From the NCBI GenBank assembly GCA_964631565.1, contig CAZVYJ010000074.1, forward strand, positions 1-11,530: a DNA stretch of 11,530 nt, in the 5' to 3' direction. Positions within the stretch are counted from its first letter, which is position 1, and every line of letters starts with the position of its first letter. Made by a program: the position numbers and the translations under genes. Below are positions 1 to 7,199 of this stretch, in pieces. Under the pieces are notes generated by a model. The model was not told the DNA's origin, ran no database searches, and was given only the letters and a program-made list of their open reading frames with translations. Source of the stretch: CAZVYJ01 sp964631565. Lineage in GTDB: Bacteria; Planctomycetota; Phycisphaerae; SM23-33.

Positions 1-84
1 CTAAAGAAGTCGGCTATTTTTTTGCCTGAACTAAAACTGGGGATGAGTCAGACCGAACGGGCGGCCATCATTTATGTCGGCTGA
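1..84 (+). CDS. Possible C-terminal end of an unidentified plus-strand gene (partial)
   Basis: The frame beginning at base 1 is open for 27 codons and ends in TGA at 82-84. The last residues would read MSQTERAAIIYVG. If real, it is the tail of a gene entering from the left and converging on recR, with about 78 bases between the two stop codons. Twenty-seven open codons is well within chance for this base composition, no family is recognisable, and the minus strand has an equally short alternative, so this is only a possibility. Confidence 0.15.
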   Translation, partial: LKKSAIFLPELKLGMSQTERAAIIYVG

Positions 85-162
85 AAAAGACGTCATATTC
101 ATGGAAGCCAAAATAAATAAGGCGGTTGCGCCGCTGAACCGGGCCGAATAAATCCTCCCGGC

Positions 163-762
163 TCACATTTTGCGGCGCTCGTTGATGGCGTCTGAGAGAA
201 TGGACTTGTTGGCGTATTCTATCTGCGAGCCGGCCGGCAGCCCGCGGGCAAGGCGGGTAATCTGCACGCCGGCGCCCTCGAGCAGACTGATGATATGCAG
301 GCCGGTTCCGTCGCCCGCTATGGTGGGATTCGTTGCGAGTATGACTTCCCTGACACCGCCTGCCCGGACGCGGGCGACAAGCGATTCTATCGTCAGGTCT
401 TCCGGTCCCATGTCTTCCAGCGGCGCGATGTGGCCCATAAGCACGTGGTAGACGCCGTTGTATGCGCCGGTCGATTCGATCGCCAGCAGGTCCTTGGGCT
501 GCTCGACGACGCATATCGTGGACTTGTCGCGGCGCGGGTCGGAGCAGATATTGCACAGTTCCGCCTCGGTCGGGTTGAAGCACGTCTTGCAGGGATGGAT
601 GAGCGTTTTCACGTCGCGTATGGCGTCGGAAAGGGCCATGGCATCGTCGCGGCCGGACTTGAGAATGTAAAACGCCAGCCGCTCCGCGGTTCGCGCGCCG
701 ATGCCGGGCAGCTTGCCGAACTCGGCCATCAGACGTTCAAGTGTTTCGCTGTATTTCGCCAC
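163..762 (-). CDS. recR: Recombination protein RecR
   Basis: RecR works with RecO (and RecF) to load RecA onto SSB-coated single-stranded DNA during gap and break repair in the cytoplasm. The 199-residue product is the usual family length and has the full architecture. An N-terminal helix-hairpin-helix (KLPGIGARTAERLAF, residues 17-31) is followed by a four-cysteine zinc finger (C58, C61, C70, C73). A Toprim domain (about 80-173) contains E87 and ATNPTIAGDGTG (143-154). The C-terminal segment includes TRLARGLPAGSQIEYAN (169-185), matching the conserved RecR tail. The start is GTG (760-762), 15 bases after the ebfC stop, so it is probably translated as the last gene of the dnaX-ebfC-recR operon. 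The Shine-Dalgarno is weak, consistent with translational coupling. The identification is firm; only the start codon is open to question. Confidence 0.97.
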   Translation of the reverse strand: MAKYSETLERLMAEFGKLPGIGARTAERLAFYILKSGRDDAMALSDAIRDVKTLIHPCKTCFNPTEAELCNICSDPRRDKSTICVVEQPKDLLAIESTGAYNGVYHVLMGHIAPLEDMGPEDLTIESLVARVRAGGVREVILATNPTIAGDGTGLHIISLLEGAGVQITRLARGLPAGSQIEYANKSILSDAINERRKM

Positions 763-777
763 GACAGTTATCCGTAA

Positions 778-1104
778 TTACATTCCCGGCAGCAGGCCCG
801 GGGGCAGATCCATGCCGCCTGTGAGTTCCTTCATAGCCTCGGCAGCGGCCTCGGCGGCCTTCTGCTGAGCGGACGATACCGACGCCTTGATGAGGTCCGC
901 CAGCATCTCCGCATCGCCGTCGGCAAGAACTTCGGGAGCGATTTTCACGTCAACCAGCTGCATCTTGCCGTTGACGGTGGCGCTTACCGCCCCGCCGCCT
1001 GCAACGGCTGTATATTCCCTCATCGCCAGAGCGGCCTGCATCTCGGGCAGTTTCGTTTTAAGCTCGCTGGCGAGTTTCATCATTTTACCGATATTGCCGA
1101 ACAT
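778..1104 (-). CDS. ebfC: YbaB/EbfC family nucleoid-associated protein
   Basis: This small DNA-binding protein forms dimers that coat the nucleoid and is characteristically encoded between dnaX and recR. The chosen start is the ATG at 1102-1104, giving 108 residues that begin MFGNIGKMMKLASELK, the typical family N-terminus. The frame stays open 30 codons further upstream, but that extension overlaps the end of dnaX, is Arg/Lys rich and is not family-like, so I rejected it. The core has the helix (residues 8-30), the Ala/Gly-rich turn with GGGAVSATVNGKMQLVDVKI (36-55) and the long Ala-rich C-terminal helix. It ends with a Gly/Pro/Met-rich tail (GGMDLPPGLLPGM), common in the family. The gap to the dnaX stop is 31 bases and that to recR is 15 bases, indicating one operon. 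Confidence 0.93.
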   Translation of the reverse strand: MFGNIGKMMKLASELKTKLPEMQAALAMREYTAVAGGGAVSATVNGKMQLVDVKIAPEVLADGDAEMLADLIKASVSSAQQKAAEAAAEAMKELTGGMDLPPGLLPGM

Positions 1105-1135
1105 CTTTTCTGCCTTTCTCCGTGGGCTATCGCCC

Positions 1136-2833
1136 TTACTCTGAATATTCCTCTTCGCCCGCCGGCCGGGTCGGGGCGTCCTTGCGAATGTCAATAAGCT
1201 CGCCGCCGAACAGCGACATTACTTCCCGGACGGCCGGGTCCTTGCGAATGCCGTTGCGCTCCTCGGTGGACAGCATCTGCGGAGCGGCAGCCGCTGCCGG
1301 AACGGGCTTTGTCGGGTCCGCCCGGCCGGTCGAAACATAGCGGCATTGTACACTCTCGCCCGCGAGAGCCGTCATCGCGGAATTTATCGAATCGGCAATC
1401 TGCTCGGAGCACCGCCTGCGGAGCGCGTCGTGGACGGCGTCGAAACCGAGCTGCAAAACGCCCTTCTCGAAACCGAGCACGCAGGCAGGCTTGAGGGCGC
1501 CGGCAATCTGCATCTGCCCGCGTCTGATGAGGTGCTCCATCACGCAGCGCCAGTTGGCTTTCAGCCAGTCGGCGTTCCACTGGAGCGGCTGGATTACGGC
1601 TTCCTGCACTTCGGCTGGCACCGCGGCTGCGTGGGCGCTAGCGGGCGGAGCGGCCGTCAGCTTTTTTTTTTGAAAGCTCGCCTGCCCCCCGCCGCCAAGC
1701 TGTTCGAGACGCTCGATAAGGCTCGCCGGGTCGACAAACTGGTCCGCCATCGCCAGGCGGACGATGGCGGCCTCCACCAGCCCGCGGGCAACGCTGGAGC
1801 CGCGAATGTGGCGGGCGACCGACTGGCAGATTCCGACCGCCTGAACCAGCGCCGGGACCGAGTACCGCAGGGCAAGCTCAGCGACGGCCTTGCGCTGCGT
1901 TTCGGGAAGTTCGATAAGCTCGCTGTCGGCCCCGCAGGCGGACGCGAGCATCATGTTACGGAACACGTCGCCAAGCGCCAGCGTCGCGCTTTGCAGCGTC
2001 ACGCCGCCGGCGAGGATTTTGTCCAGTTCGAGCAGCGCCGCAGCAGCGTTGCCGTCAGCGATGGCCTTGATTATCGCAAGCGTGCGCTCGTCGCTTGGCG
2101 TGCCGAGTATGTGGACGACCGCGTCGTCGGTCACCCTGTCGCCGCCGGACAGGAGCTGGTCGAGCAGGCTCAGTCCGTCGCGCATCGAGCCTGCCGCCGC
2201 TCGCGCGATACGGAATATCGCGTCGTCGTCGGCCTGCACCTTCTCGGCCTTGCAGATGGCGGAAAGATGCTCCGCTATCTGGCGGGTCGGTATGTCGCGG
2301 AAGTCGAACCGCTGGCAGCGGGAGACGATGGTAGCCGGCACCTTCTCGATTTCCGTGGTGGCAAAGATGAACTTCACGTGTCCGGGCGGCTCTTCGAGCG
2401 TCTTGAGAAGCGCGTTGAATGCCTCCTTCGTGAGCATGTGAACTTCGTCGATGTAGTAGACCTTGTACCTGCTGCGGGCCGGCCTATATATGGCGTTGGC
2501 GCGCAGCTCGCGGATTTCGTCGATGCCGCGGTTGGAGGCGCCGTCGATTTCGATAACGTCCACGTCGTCTCCGCGGCCTATGGCGATGCACGCGTCGCAC
2601 TTGTTGCACGGCTCGGCCGTCGGCTTGTCGGAACTCAGGCAATTCAGCGCCTTGGCGAGTATGCGGGCCATCGTGGTCTTGCCGACCCCGCGCGTGCCGG
2701 TGAACAGGTATGCGTGCGCCACCCGCCCCGACTTGATCGCGTTCACCAGCGTCCGCGCGATAGGCTCCTGGCCTACGACCTGCTCGAAGGTCAGACTGCG
2801 GTACTTGCGGGCCAGTACGAGATATCCTGCCAT
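1136..2833 (-). CDS. dnaX: DNA polymerase III subunit tau (gamma by slippage)
   Basis: DnaX is the AAA+ motor of the clamp loader; tau also tethers polymerase cores and contacts the helicase. The start is the ATG at 2831-2833 (MAGYLVLARKYR, the standard DnaX N-terminus), giving 565 residues; a TTG five codons upstream is also open but lacks support. Visible motifs are Walker A GTRGVGKT (46-53), zinc cysteines C65, C76, C79 and C82, Walker B VYYIDEVHML (125-134), sensor 1 FIFATTE (155-161), the SRC arginine-finger motif (171-173) and sensor 2 GSMRDGLSLLDQ (215-226). The collar domain runs to about residue 385. Next come an A10 tract at codons 388-391, a Pro/Ala-rich linker and a tau-specific C-terminal part. 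The gene is first of dnaX-ebfC-recR, about 100 bases downstream of the SRP RNA gene. Tau is shorter than E. coli's 643 residues. Confidence 0.97.
   Translation of the reverse strand: MAGYLVLARKYRSLTFEQVVGQEPIARTLVNAIKSGRVAHAYLFTGTRGVGKTTMARILAKALNCLSSDKPTAEPCNKCDACIAIGRGDDVDVIEIDGASNRGIDEIRELRANAIYRPARSRYKVYYIDEVHMLTKEAFNALLKTLEEPPGHVKFIFATTEIEKVPATIVSRCQRFDFRDIPTRQIAEHLSAICKAEKVQADDDAIFRIARAAAGSMRDGLSLLDQLLSGGDRVTDDAVVHILGTPSDERTLAIIKAIADGNAAAALLELDKILAGGVTLQSATLALGDVFRNMMLASACGADSELIELPETQRKAVAELALRYSVPALVQAVGICQSVARHIRGSSVARGLVEAAIVRLAMADQFVDPASLIERLEQLGGGGQASFQKKKLTAAPPASAHAAAVPAEVQEAVIQPLQWNADWLKANWRCVMEHLIRRGQMQIAGALKPACVLGFEKGVLQLGFDAVHDALRRRCSEQIADSINSAMTALAGESVQCRYVSTGRADPTKPVPAAAAAPQMLSTEERNGIRKDPAVREVMSLFGGELIDIRKDAPTRPAGEEEYSE
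1638..1672 (-). promoter_or_regulatory. Candidate dnaX slippage / programmed frameshift site
   Basis: On the dnaX coding strand there is a run of ten A (bases 1671 down to 1662) followed by G, read in frame as CAA AAA AAA AAG (Q388, K389-391). The last seven bases form A AAA AAG (1667-1661) in the correct frame, the same heptamer used for -1 frameshifting in E. coli dnaX. A10 is also long enough for transcriptional slippage of the kind known at the A9 tract in Thermus dnaX. The -1 frame reaches TAG at 1640-1638 after seven more codons, and the +1 frame reaches TGA at 1659-1657 almost at once. Either event gives a protein of about 392-398 residues ending just after the collar domain, as gamma does. 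I see no clear strong stem-loop downstream, which favours transcriptional slippage. Confidence 0.75.
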
Positions 2834-2934
2834 GGCGATAGAGGTCAAAAAGGTTCAAATGAGTTTAAATTAATGCCGTGCAGCCCTGCTTCGAAAAGCG
2901 GCGAAGAGGCCCATCGACCAAGACGGCTCCGGCC

Positions 2935-3028
2935 AGGCGACCCTCCGGCACACGCTGTAAACTCGCTTATGGCTGCTTCCTTCCGGACCTGACCAGGTTC
3001 ACGGCACAACGTTGCAGAGGACCCGACT
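2935..3028 (-). ncRNA. ffs: Small bacterial signal recognition particle RNA (4.5S type)
   Basis: The minus strand carries the near-invariant SRP domain IV: the 5' side ACCTGGTCAGGTCC, the apical GGAA tetraloop with AAGGAAGCAGCC, and on the 3' side the GTGTGCCGG block that pairs back. The lower helix can be closed by TCCTCT near 3016-3021 pairing with GGAGGG near 2941-2946, giving a hairpin of roughly 85-95 nucleotides. This is the short form without an Alu domain. The RNA binds Ffh and directs co-translational targeting to FtsY and the Sec translocon. It lies directly upstream of dnaX on the same strand, the position of scr in Bacillus subtilis. The outer ends are approximate to within about 10 bases. 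No convincing promoter or intrinsic terminator is visible, so the mature RNA may be processed from a longer transcript. Confidence 0.93.
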
Positions 3029-3091
3029 TTCAACGCCGAATCAGCCGAGAAGGTTGTCCCATCGACACTGCCCTCGGCGGAGCATTCGGTC

Positions 3092-3131
3092 CCGCTATAG
3101 CGGATTGCGGGTCATCCCGGCAAGCCGGGAT
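3092..3131. repeat. Paired palindromes, REP-like element
   Basis: A perfect 12-base palindrome, ccgctatagcgg (3092-3103), is followed after 10 bases by a near-perfect hairpin: atcccggc at 3114-3121, AA spacer, gccgggat at 3124-3131. The second unit sits in the context gtcatcccggcaagccggga, which resembles the REP-like palindromes dispersed between genes in many bacteria. It lies about 85 bases upstream of the SRP RNA 5' end and could influence that promoter or be a dispersed repeat. A single copy in this window cannot distinguish these. Confidence 0.5.
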
Positions 3132-3503
3132 TCAGGGCACCGCTAGCGCCCCACCTAGCACGGCATGGGGCATGTTACATGAATCCGCGCCGACAGGCAA
3201 GGCGTTTGGAAAATCGGATGTGCGACTGAAACATAAATCACGCAAAGACAAGTCGGGAGCTTTTCGGGGGGCAAGTGTTGTAATAATAGCATGGTCGGTA
3301 ATCCCGCCGCAGGGGAGAGTTGGGGCTACCGCTACAGCCGTGCGGGACTGTAAAATAAAGAAAATCGGTGCAAACTTGCGGCAAGAAACGGGTGTCAAAT
3401 GTGTTATCCTGATGTGGATTCTGCAGGTGGAGGCGCGGATTTCGTGCTTTTGCGGCGGGCATCAGCAAGAACATAACGCCTTCTGGCACATCAACATCGG
3501 TGC

Positions 3504-3508
3504 AGAGG
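3504..3508 (+). promoter_or_regulatory. Ribosome-binding site of the outer membrane factor gene
   Basis: AGAGG lies 9 bases before the ATG at 3518. It decides the start: a GTG in the same frame at 3500 would put this sequence inside the gene and would spoil the lipoprotein signal peptide by adding residues in front of it. Confidence 0.65.
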
Positions 3509-3517
3509 TCAATCGTC

Positions 3518-5398
3518 ATGACAAATAAACATAACCTGTTGCTGTTACTGGCAATTGCCTTTACTGCGTCAATGGCAGGCTGCAGCGCGGCATATTATCA
3601 CAGGCAGGCAGACGACGTAGCCGCCAACCTAATTACCCAGGGCCAGAAAGACGCTCTTGGACGGACCGAGCCTTTCACAATCGAGAAGCCGGCCGACACG
3701 CTGCGAAAAAGGCTTATAGAGAGCCAGATTCTCCCTATCTGCTGCGAGGCGTCGATGGGCGCCGACGCGCTCAAGCCTATCGAACACTGGCCGGAAACGC
3801 CCAAAGAGCAAGCCAGGAATGAAGCAAAAGACCCCGACAAGGTTCAGCCGGAAAACTTCAAGTGCGACGTCACCAGGGAGCCTCTGAAGATAACCCTTAA
3901 CGACGCGCTGCAGATAGGCGCCTACAACAGCCGCGACTACCAGACCCGCAAGGAGGCCATCTTCACGGCTGCACTCGACCTTGACCTGCAGGCCCAGGAG
4001 TTCCGCTTCACCTACGCCGGGATGCTAGAAAGTCTTTTCAGTCTCGACAAGTCCAGCGGCGCCGACGTTACAAACACCGCCCAGGGCGCCGAGGCCAGCG
4101 TGACCAAGAAGCTGAAGACCGGCGCGTCGCTGGCCAGCAGAATCGTGTTCGACCTCGCGACGCTGCTCAGCCAGGACGGCGCATCTTCGAAGGGCATATA
4201 CTTCGACGCGTCAATAACCGTTCCGCTGCTGAGCGGGTCTGGCGAATATATAGTCGCCGAGCCTCTCACCCAGGCCACGCGGAACGTCCTTTACGCCATC
4301 TACACCTTTGAGCAATACAAGAGCACCTTCGCGGTGCAGATAGCCTCGTCGTACCTTTCCGCAATCCAGAACAACGATATTGTCCGCAACGCCTACGACA
4401 ACTACATGAGACAGAAATCCACCGCCGAGCGAGCCCGCGAGATGTTCGAAGCAGGCAGGATGAGCGGAGTGGAAGTCGACCAGGCCAAGCAGAACGAATA
4501 CAGCGCCCGCGACCGCTGGATATCTGCCCGGCGGACTTACGGCCGCAGCCTGGACGACCTGAAAATCTCGCTGGGTCTTCCGACTGACGCTCTTATCGAA
4601 CTGGACGAAAACGAACTCACAAGACTCGCCGGGCAGGTCGCCGACATATCGGGCAAGACAAAGGTCGAAGGAAACGACTGGAACGGCGACGCTGCAAAGA
4701 AGGCCATATCCGACCTGCTTGAATACCGCGGGCCGGACGGCGGGCCTTTCGAGCTTTCCGAAGGCAAGGCCGTCGAAATAGCTTTCACGAACAGGCTTGA
4801 CCTGCGGACGGCCGAGGGCAAAGTATTCGACGCCCAGCGAGACGTTGTCGTCGCCGCCGACGGCCTGCGGGCGGGGCTTACGTTAATAGGCAACGCGTCG
4901 GCCGGCGGCACACGCGGGCTGGGGTCGGCTGCATCGGACGACGCCCAGCTGCGTTTCAGTCGCGGCTACTATACAGCCGCCCTTGCGCTCGATCTGCCGT
5001 GGGAAAAGACGGCGGAACGCAACACCTACAGAAAAAGCCTCATCACCCTGGACCAGTCCGTCCGCAGCCTGCAGGAACTCGAAGACGACATAAAGCTCCA
5101 GGTTCGCGAGGCGCTTCGCAAGCTCATACGCAACCGCGAAAGCTACGCCATTCAGATTCAGGCCGTCAAACTGGCGGAAAGCCGCGTTGAAAGCACCAGC
5201 ATGTTAATGGAGCTTGGGCGCGTGGAAATCCGCGACCTGCTTGACGCGCAATCATCGCTTATAGACGCACAAAACGCATTGACTCTCGCACTTGTAAATT
5301 ATCGTATAGCAGAGCTCGAACTTCAGCGGGACATGGGCGTCCTGATTGTAGACGAGAAAGGATCATGGCGTGAATTCGAACCCGGAAAAAATGAGTGA
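3518..5398 (+). CDS. TolC/OprM-family outer membrane efflux lipoprotein
   Basis: This is the outer membrane channel of a tripartite exporter. It begins with a lipoprotein signal peptide: MTNKHN, a hydrophobic Leu/Ala stretch (residues 7-20) and lipobox SMAG-C with Cys22 as the lipidated residue. An N-terminal extension (about 23-120) contains C75-C76 and C116. It is followed by two outer-membrane-efflux (OEP) repeats of long amphipathic helices with beta segments, about 123-360 and 412-610, separated by a linker that includes RGPDGGPF. The second repeat has the family's RNRLDLRTA-like segment (NRLDLRTAEGKVFDAQRDV, 425-443) and ends with DAQSSLIDAQNALTLALVNY (576-595), typical of TolC relatives. 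At 626 residues it is longer than the usual 450-500, owing mainly to the N-terminal extension and the linker. It is first in a four-gene operon and overlaps the next gene by 29 bases. The exact substrate is unknown. Confidence 0.9.
   Translation: MTNKHNLLLLLAIAFTASMAGCSAAYYHRQADDVAANLITQGQKDALGRTEPFTIEKPADTLRKRLIESQILPICCEASMGADALKPIEHWPETPKEQARNEAKDPDKVQPENFKCDVTREPLKITLNDALQIGAYNSRDYQTRKEAIFTAALDLDLQAQEFRFTYAGMLESLFSLDKSSGADVTNTAQGAEASVTKKLKTGASLASRIVFDLATLLSQDGASSKGIYFDASITVPLLSGSGEYIVAEPLTQATRNVLYAIYTFEQYKSTFAVQIASSYLSAIQNNDIVRNAYDNYMRQKSTAERAREMFEAGRMSGVEVDQAKQNEYSARDRWISARRTYGRSLDDLKISLGLPTDALIELDENELTRLAGQVADISGKTKVEGNDWNGDAAKKAISDLLEYRGPDGGPFELSEGKAVEIAFTNRLDLRTAEGKVFDAQRDVVVAADGLRAGLTLIGNASAGGTRGLGSAASDDAQLRFSRGYYTAALALDLPWEKTAERNTYRKSLITLDQSVRSLQELEDDIKLQVREALRKLIRNRESYAIQIQAVKLAESRVESTSMLMELGRVEIRDLLDAQSSLIDAQNALTLALVNYRIAELELQRDMGVLIVDEKGSWREFEPGKNE
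5357..5362 (+). promoter_or_regulatory. Ribosome-binding site inside the end of the outer membrane factor gene
   Basis: AAAGGA ends 7 bases before a GTG at 5370 that opens the adaptor frame. This favours GTG 5370 over the ATG at 5391, which has only a weak GGA four bases upstream but would itself overlap the previous stop codon as ATGAGTGA. Confidence 0.5.
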
Positions 5399-7199
5399 GC
5401 CGGGCGGGCTGCCCAAAAAGCGCCGCAAGCTTTTAATGCCGCTGCTTGCTGCGGCGGCTGTGATAATCGTGGTCGTGGTATACTTCGCAGTCTCCGGCGA
5501 TTCCGACAGTAAAATCGGCGAACTTTTTACCGTAAAGAAAAGTCCGCTTGTCATAACCATTTCCGAATCAGGCACCATAGGCCCCACAAATGAGATAATC
5601 CTGCTCAACGAGCTTGAGGGCATGTCGAGAATCCTTTACCTGATTCCGGAAAGCACGCAGGTCAAAAAAGGAGATTTGCTGGTCGAACTCGACACCAGCG
5701 ATCTTGAAACCCAGAAAGTCAATCAGGAAATACAGGTTAAAAACGCCGAAGCGTCATTTATCCAGGCACGGGAAAACCTCGCCGTCGTACAAAGTCAGGC
5801 TGAAAGCGACGTCGCGCAGGCCCGGCTTAATCAGGAATTCGCCGAACTCGACTACAAAAAATACGTGGAAGGCGAACATCCGCAGGAAGTCGAGCAGGCC
5901 AAGGCGAACATAACGATAGCCGAGGAAGAACTCAAACGGGCCCAGGACAGGCTTGAAGGGTCCAGAAGACTGGCGGAAAAAAACTTTATTTCCCGGTCGG
6001 ACCTGCAGGCCGATGAACTCGCGGCGAAACAAAAGGAAATCAACGTAACACTCGCCCGGAGCAACCTGCAGCTGCTGGAAACATACACTCACCCGAGAAA
6101 ACTCAAGGAACTCGAAAGCAATATTGAACAGGCCATCAAGGCGCTTGAAAGAGTGAAGCGAAAAGCCTCAGCCGACGTAGTTCAGGCCGAGGCCCAGTAC
6201 GCCGCCAAGGAGGCAGAATTCAACAAGCAGAAAGACACACTTCAAAAAATTATCACGCAGATATCAAAAGCAAAAATACTCGCGCCTCAGGACGGGATGG
6301 TTGTTTACGCCACAACCGCCAATCGCGCATGGTGGAGCAACGAAGGCCCGCTCGCCGAAGGCCAGCAGGTCCGGGAACGCCAGGACCTGATCCACCTGCC
6401 GACATCAGAGGGAATGAAGGCCGAAATAAAAATTAACGAGTCCGCGCTAGGCAAGGTCAAGGCGGGCCTGCCGGTTACCGTCCGGGTCGATGCGCTCGAC
6501 GGAGAAAACATATTCGCCGGCAAGGTCACAAAAATATCCCCGATGCCGGACAGCCAGAGCAGGCACATGAACCCGGACCTGAGCGTATACTCAGCCGAGG
6601 TTCAGCTTGAGGGCGACACAACAGGGCTGCGAACCGGCATGAGCTGCCAGGTCGAAATACTGGTCGCCGAATACGAAAATGTCATGCCCGTGCCCATCCA
6701 GTGCGTAATGCAGGTGAACGGCAAACCGACGGTATACGTGCAGAACGGCGACAAGGCCGAGCCGCGAACGGTCAAAATCGGACTGGACAACAATCGTATG
6801 GTCGCCGTGCTGAGCGGTCTCAAAGAGAACGAAAAAATACTCCTGAATCCGCCGCTGTCGAAAGCCTCCGTATCGACCGATAACCGCGCAGTATTCAACA
6901 GGGCCAAAGAAGAGGCGGAGGCCAAGCTAATAGCCGATGCTGACGCCCAAAACGCCAAAAGCGACGAAAACGCCCATGCAAAAACAGATAACGAAGAAGC
7001 AAAATCGCCAGATAAGACTGCCGCGGAGGAGATGAGGAAAAAGTTCGAGAACATGACGCCCGAGGAGCGACAGGAGATGAGGAAAAAGTTCGAAAGCATG
7101 ACGCCTGAAGAACGGAGGAACGCAAGAAGCCGCCGGTCCAACAGAAGCGACGGCGATTCATCATCTCCGTCTTCTCCTCCCCCGCCGCCTCCGATGTGA
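5370..7199 (+). CDS. MacA-like membrane fusion (HlyD-family) adaptor with repeat tail
   Basis: This is the periplasmic adaptor linking the inner membrane ABC transporter to the outer membrane channel. It has 609 residues from the GTG at 5370 (an ATG at 5391 is possible). A basic cytoplasmic start (PKKRRK, 15-20) and one transmembrane anchor (about 21-42) are followed by the first lipoyl half-motif (ESTQVKKGDLLVELDTSDLE, 94-113). A long Gln/Glu/Ala-rich coiled-coil hairpin (about 115-300) leads to the second lipoyl half (ILAPQDGMVVYA, 303-314). A beta-barrel (348-430) and a membrane-proximal domain (435-500) complete the adaptor core. The tail after about 508 is unusual: Ala/Glu/Asp/Lys rich, then two tandem 15-residue units (EMRKKFENMTPEERQ and EMRKKFESMTPEERR, 554-583), then Arg/Ser and a final PPPPPPM. 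The gene overlaps its upstream neighbour by 29 bases and the downstream ATPase gene by 4. MacA is the best family assignment; the substrate is unknown. Confidence 0.92.
   Translation: MNSNPEKMSEPGGLPKKRRKLLMPLLAAAAVIIVVVVYFAVSGDSDSKIGELFTVKKSPLVITISESGTIGPTNEIILLNELEGMSRILYLIPESTQVKKGDLLVELDTSDLETQKVNQEIQVKNAEASFIQARENLAVVQSQAESDVAQARLNQEFAELDYKKYVEGEHPQEVEQAKANITIAEEELKRAQDRLEGSRRLAEKNFISRSDLQADELAAKQKEINVTLARSNLQLLETYTHPRKLKELESNIEQAIKALERVKRKASADVVQAEAQYAAKEAEFNKQKDTLQKIITQISKAKILAPQDGMVVYATTANRAWWSNEGPLAEGQQVRERQDLIHLPTSEGMKAEIKINESALGKVKAGLPVTVRVDALDGENIFAGKVTKISPMPDSQSRHMNPDLSVYSAEVQLEGDTTGLRTGMSCQVEILVAEYENVMPVPIQCVMQVNGKPTVYVQNGDKAEPRTVKIGLDNNRMVAVLSGLKENEKILLNPPLSKASVSTDNRAVFNRAKEEAEAKLIADADAQNAKSDENAHAKTDNEEAKSPDKTAAEEMRKKFENMTPEERQEMRKKFESMTPEERRNARSRRSNRSDGDSSSPSSPPPPPPM
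7029..7118 (+). repeat. Tandem 45-bp repeat in the adaptor gene tail
   Basis: Two adjacent in-frame copies of 45 bases (7029-7073 and 7074-7118) encode 15-residue units differing at two positions: Asn/Ser after FE, and the final Gln/Arg. The first 20 bases of each copy are identical and the remainder differs at scattered sites, suggesting an old local duplication kept under protein-level selection. Confidence 0.85.

Larger units (their letters stand above)
3029..3517. other. Divergent intergenic region between SRP RNA and exporter operon
   Basis: This stretch of about 490 bases separates the minus-strand housekeeping block from the plus-strand efflux operon and must hold promoters for both. 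The left third has two adjacent palindromes (3092-3131, listed separately). The rest contains open frames on both strands, but none shows family resemblance, a good ribosome-binding site or a domain, so I call none. A TATCCT at 3405-3410 could be a -10 element for the operon, but no matching -35 sits at a normal distance, so I do not annotate a promoter. Confidence 0.6.

Noticed and set aside
120..162. Hairpin terminator after recR
   Set aside because: Only a 4-5 bp GC stem can be drawn and no suitable T-run follows on the minus strand.
1105..1194. N-terminal extension of EbfC
   Set aside because: It would overlap the dnaX coding region and is basic and unlike the family. The ATG at 1102-1104 gives the standard MFGNIGKMMK start.
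1662..1671. The A10 run as a sequencing error or true frameshift mutation in dnaX
   Set aside because: The frame is continuous on both sides and the downstream frame stays open for about 175 codons to a stop placed just before ebfC, as expected for full-length tau.
1346..2992. 548-codon plus-strand open frame
   Set aside because: It lies antisense to dnaX and runs into the SRP RNA gene. It lacks any family resemblance and is a by-product of GC-rich codon use in dnaX.
3376..3410. Sigma-70 promoter TTGCGG / TATCCT for the exporter operon
   Set aside because: The spacing is about 23 bases, too long for a normal promoter, and no better -35 is present.
2878..3528. 216-codon plus-strand open frame between SRP RNA and the efflux operon
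   Set aside because: It is antisense to the SRP RNA, includes the palindromes, has no domain or good ribosome-binding site, and overlaps the start of the outer membrane factor gene.
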